Positions 36,701 to 42,700 of a stretch of 44,050 nucleotides of DNA are shown piece after piece. Positions within the stretch are counted from its first letter, which is position 1. Each line of letters opens with the position of its first letter. Source of the stretch: Candidatus Omnitrophota bacterium (GTDB lineage Bacteria > Omnitrophota > Omnitrophia > JAHJGZ01 > JAFGJY01); NCBI GenBank assembly GCA_016928875.1, contig JAFGJY010000034.1, positions 1-44,050 on the forward strand, given 5' to 3'. Position numbers and translations under genes: made by a program. The notes below the pieces were generated by a model. It was given only the letters and a program-made list of their open reading frames with translations, had not been told where the DNA came from and made no database searches.

Positions 36701-39700
36701 TCCCCGTCGTTTCCTTAATATCACCTTTACTCATCTCGATCATCCCAGCGACCCCGAAATAAAGGCCGATCCGCTGCTGTATCTCAAAACGTGCAATCGC
36801 CCCTTCTTCGCCCGGCATCGCTTCCGCAGCCCTTATCTCCTCTATCGTCGGGAAGGTCGCATTGAAATCGCCGACCGTGAAGAGTTCCGCGAACTTTTCT
36901 TCGTTCTTCAGCGCTATGACGACATTGACCTGGCGGATATATTCATCGAGCGTTATCCCCTCAACGTATGTTGTCGTGTATTCCGTCGCACTCGTATAAT
37001 TCTTAAGCGCGATCGCGCCTTTTATCTCCGCCTGGGTCTTAAAAACGATACCTGCCACGCCAAAATAGATACCCACCTGTATCGCGTCATCCGGGTTAAA
37101 CGTATCATCCAAACCGTACAATGTCTTGAAGGAGGCGTATTTCTGATTATTAACAAGTTCCGTCACGATCGCGACCTGACGGACATATTCCGTAAGGCTC
37201 AGCTGCTCCATCCACGATTCTTTAACGAGATTCCCGTTCTCATCGAATTGCATAAGATGAACGACATCGGCCGTGGCACCTTCCACACTGTCATCATACA
37301 GCATCGCCGCAACGCCGAAATACCGTCCTGTGGTCGTCGGATTATCAGGATCAAATCCGGCGCCGAGTTGATACAACGCCCTGAACTGATCGTATTGTTT
37401 GTTTGACAGATCCGACAACTTGCTCACTATATTTACTTGGTCTTCAAAATCATCAAGTTCTATCTGCATCATCCAATTCGTCTTAACAAGATTGCCCGAT
37501 GGATCGAATTCCTTCAGATTGACCTTGCGCGGTTCTGCCTGAACTGTTTTATCGTAAAGGATACCGGCAACGCCGAAATAACGTCCCACTTTTATTGGAT
37601 CATCAGGCTTAAAGCCGGTGCCGAGGTCATACAAGTCGCGGAAGGGAGCAAAGCGATCATCGTTCACCAATTTCGTGACAATGGCAACTTGGGCCTTGAA
37701 CGAACTGAACGCGATCTGTTCGAGCCATGTATCTTTTATCGGATTTCCATTATCATCGAATTTTATAAGATGTACCATCTTGGGCGTCGCACCGGCAACA
37801 CTGTCATCGTACAGCAGCGCAGCGACACCAAAGTAACGGCCGACCTGTACCGCATTATCCGGATCATATTCTTCAGGTAATTCGTATAACTGCCTGAATG
37901 GTTTAAAGTCGGGATCTCTAGCCAGACGCACCACCACATTCGCCTGATTTGCGAAATCATTCAGTTCGACCTGCATCATCCAAAATCTGCTTGTAACGTT
38001 CGTCGGCGAATCATAGGCCCTCAATTCTATCGGTTCTGTCGGCGCTGACTGAACGGTCCTGTCATAAAGGATCCCGGCAACACCAAAGTAACGGCCAACG
38101 CTTATAGGATTGGTTACAACAAATTCTCCTATAAGGCTGCGGTAACCATCAAATCTCCGATCATTGATGAGGACTTGCACGATGTGAGACTGGCGTGCAT
38201 ATTCACTCAATGCGATCGCCGGATAAAATTTACTCGTAGAACTCGTCTCGGACGTATAGGCCTTCAGCTCGACCGCCTCGGTTGGCAAGCTCCCGTCCTG
38301 ATAAACAAGGGCCGCGGCACCAAAATACGAACCAACCACATCCTGATCAGCCGCATTCCACGCACCAAAGAGATTGGCATTGCGCAGATCAGCGAACCGC
38401 GCCTCACGCGCAAAGGCGCGCACGATCGCAAGCCGGCGTTGATATTCGGCGAGCGATATCCTTTCATAATAATTCCCTTTTTCTGTCCTTAATACGCCGG
38501 TCCCGATAAAATCAACGGCACCGAAATAGCGACCGATACTCTCGGCATCACCAACAGTAAATTCACCAAATAAATTTATAAAATTCGGGTCATTCTTCAG
38601 TTCATACACCGTAGCGCATTGAGCGAGATAATCCTCAAGCGGTATATTATGCTCTTGGATATATCCGGCTGCTCCAAAATAGACGCCAACGGTCGTTGCA
38701 TTGTTCGGGTTCCATCCGCCATAAACCGCGGCAAAACGGCCGTTCGGGAATTTGGTCGTATCTGGGTTGTTCACATCGTCAATAAGATCGCGCACCATAC
38801 CGCATTGATCGAGGTATTGCGCTGCCGTCATCCCGTGCGACTGAATATATCCGGCAGACCCGAAATAGACGCCTACCATATTCTGATCGTTCGCATTCCA
38901 AGCTCCGAAGAGCGAGGCAAAACGGCCCTGAGGGAACCGATCAGTGTCAGGATTGCCCTCATCTTCAATAAGTTCAAGCACGATACCGCATTGATCGAGG
39001 TATTGCGAAGCTGTCATCCCGTGCGACTGAATATACCCGGCAGCGCCGAAATAAAGCCCAACCACAGCAGGGTCATTCGCATTCCAGGGCTTTTCAAACA
39101 ATGCCACAAAGCGGCCGTCCGAGCTCAATTGTTGAACGATGGCGCACTGCTGGAGGTATTGATTGACGTATTCGTCAACTGGTATATTATTTGTCGCGGC
39201 AGTTTTCTGGATATTCCCCGCGGCACCGAAATAAACGCCGATCATCGTCGTGTTGTTCTGGTCCCATACTCCAAAAAGGGTAGAAAAACGGCCGGCTGGA
39301 TCTGATCTCAATTTCTGAACGATATCGCACTGCTCCAAATATGCCGGTGCCGAGACGCCATGTGCCATATTGTAACTGGCAGTCCCGAAATAGATGCCGA
39401 TCCTCGTTTGATTGTTTCTGTCCCACGTCCCAAAGAGAGTAGAAAATCGATTTTGCTGGTCCGCTGCTAAAGTGTGTACATATGCGCATTGTGCAAGGTA
39501 TGTTGATGGCGATATATTATGCGACTGAATATACCCGGCAGCGCCGAAATACTGGCCTACACTAGCGGTATTTGTACTACTCCATACGCCATAGAGATAT
39601 TGAAAATCAAGGTTACTTCTAAAATAATTCTGAACCCAGTCGGCTTGCTCAAGGTAATTATTGACATTCGTCAGATAATTGCCCGGTAATCCGCTCAAAT

Positions 39701-42700
39701 AATTGACGAGATTGAGAACAGTCGTCTGATGCTGAGCAGGCCAAGTGCTGAACGGTACTCCTATGTAATTCTGCATGCCAAACAACGTCATATAATTCAC
39801 ATCATTGATCAATAACACAAAGCCCTCATAGATCTCGTCAAAGCTCAAAGCACTGGTAGTGATCTCATCGCTCACGGCTGTCGCGCTGGCTGCAAGTTCG
39901 GTCTCAGCCGCGGCAGTACTCGTTGCCGTTGCCGCTGCCGGTACGGCCGTCGCTGCCTTTGTGGTCGGAGAAGCTGTGGCTGATTTAGCGGTCAACGTCG
40001 GTGCTGTCATTAATAAAGGACTCGTGCTGGTATATGCTGCCGTTGATTTCAGACTGCCGCCCGAAACCGCGGGTGCTGTACTCGTCAGGTTGCCGCGCCT
40101 GATCAGCACCTTCATAAGCTCGTTCGTCGTCTCTTCATCCTTATCGACGTTCGTCTTGAGCTTCTGGAATGCCATCAGGTTGATGAACAACAGTTCACCG
40201 GTCAGCTGGTTTTGTTCAGCCATTGAGCTGAATAACGCGCTCACGCGGTTTCTGTCGATCAGTTCTCCATCTTTAACAACGCTCCTTGTTATTGCATGAA
40301 GGGTGTCATTGACCCCCTTCATGCCGATGGCGCCGCGACCGATCGATGCATTGTAGTTCTCCGGGAATATCTCTCTCAAAATATCATTACAAACACGGAC
40401 ATTTTTAACATAATTCTCATACGTGCCGCCCCCTTGATAGAGACGTTTGGTGATGAAGGTATGCATGATACTACGATAGTATGGATTATTAACTGCCATA
40501 TCGTCAGATGAAAAACCATCAAAGATATTATTTTTGATCAAGTCGTCAGCGACCTGGATCGCGGCTTCGTAATACTTACTATCCGCGTTCTTTGCCAAGG
40601 CATAGCACGTTTCCGCCCACAGGTCATCAAGGTCCTCGGCTACCGTCATATCCAGACCTTCCGTGCGGCCGTATAACGCCTCGACCGACGGTTTGATCTC
40701 TGCCATGCGCGCGATGAATCTTGCGGCACTGAACGATATCTTGGTAGTGCCGGCTATCCAGCGTTCGGTCATCTCTTTCAGTAAGGCTTCCTGGTCCTCA
40801 AGCGTGAGCCCGGAGAGGAGATCTGCTGTAGCGAGCGCATCCTTCATTTCCCGTAAATAGGTAATGTAGGTATCATCAGTGACCGTCATACCGTTCACCG
40901 TAAACCCTTCGCCCAGGGCGATCTGTACAGCCAAAGCTTTTGTATTGACCGCGCCGCTGACGATCGGTTTGCTCTTTGTCGGAGCAATATCCTTGATATC
41001 ATTATGTATCTTAGCGAGTTTCTTTATGAAAGTACGGTAATTATCCCCGTTGTAAGTAGCAGTTGTATGAATGGCGCGCGAGGCGTATTTAAAGAGGGTG
41101 TTGATCGCTTGAGGATCATCAAGCAGGCCGGTAGCAGGAATGATCTCGAGCGCTATGAGATCATCCTTAAGCGACTTCATGGCCGTAAGAATACGTAATT
41201 GCTGTGTTTTATCCTGGACCGAGAGGCGTGTAGCAATATCAAGCATGGTCCTGATAAACCGCTCTTTATTCTCGGCTGATATCGTGATACCGAGATCATT
41301 AAGGACGCTGGCCGCATTCCGCACGTCCTCTTCCTGCACGCCATATGCCGCGACCTGGAATACCGGCGCTTCCGTGTTAGTGGCATTGCGCATCGAGAAG
41401 TCAATGCCTTTTCCGTCAAATACCTTATCAAGCACTATTTTTGCCTGCGCCATGTGTCTGATGAATTCAACCATTTCCTCCGGCTTGTAGCCCGCGTAGC
41501 TCGCAATGAACGAAAAATCTTTGCGGCCATTGTTCACGGCCACTCCTTGTATCGTCCTTAATTCGGCTTTCAGCGACGGATAGTCGGCGGCAAAGCTGAC
41601 CAATGATGTCGCCACAAGCGCACTTCCCTTCTCGCGGAGTTGTGTTATCGTTAACGCCGCGATAAAGAGGAAATCGAAATCCTGTTCATTCGTCAGATCG
41701 AACCCGCTCGTATCGATCTCGCTTATGACCGCGAGAATGCTCGTCAATTGTTCGCGGCTTAAGCCGCCCGCATCCAGCAAGCCGGGCGTAATAAAACGGG
41801 CAAAGGCATCGATCGTCTGATAATCGTTCATCGTAGGTGTGTGGCCCAATATCTTGGTGAAATTCACGTCTCTTAGTAACGCGATCATGTTCTCAAAATG
41901 AGCGACCACATTCTCATCGCTCAGTTCTTCAACTTTGGCAGCCGCCCACGCGAAGTACACGTCACGGCTCGCGCTGTCCTTTAACGCGTCGATCATGCTC
42001 AAGGCTGTATCGCCTAATGCAACGCGAATGGTGTTCAGGTATGGATTGAACGTACGAACATACGTAATAAATTCCTCAATATCTTCGACATCGGCAAGTT
42101 CTTCAAGGATAGCGATCGTTTTGTTCTTGACCTGCACCAGTTCATCAGAGGTAAGCGCGCGGGCCTCATCATTCCGCATGAAACGCGCGACTTCCTGCGT
42201 GGTTCTGAGGACATCTTCTTCCGTCGCTTTTGTAATGCCTTTTTGTTTCAAAGCGCTCACGACCTCAGCTGCCCATGTCTGCCAGCGTTGCATGGTTATC
42301 GTATCCTTGCCGAACGGCTTTAAGAGATCAAGCGTCGTATTCTCGATATCCTCGATCGAGACTTTCATCGATACCATCTTGGTGATCAAGGCCTGCACTT
42401 CTTCCTTCTTGAACTCGCCGAAGGTGATCATGCTTTCCCAATCGAAGAGCAGCGACGAGTCTTCCTGCCGCGTCACATCGAGCTTGTATAGCGGATCTGA
42501 ACTTAATTTCGGAAGTTCATCCATAAGCCACAGCCGCGTTTCGATAATGCCTTTGACCTTCTCGGCACCGTCTTTCAGGCCGAATTGATACGCGTTAACG
42601 GCCCAATATATAAGCTGCAGTTTGTGCTCCGGATTCTGTAAGGACACCTTATCGACCCCCAGATACGCGCGCACATATTCCGCAACATCGGCCATCATGC

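Noticed and set aside
38619-39305. A 228-codon open frame on the plus strand, and others such as 18481-19086 and 13878-14243
   Set aside because: They lie wholly antisense to the giant frame, have no family features and arise from the codon bias of the real gene; those over the repeat array are simply reverse images of the repeats.
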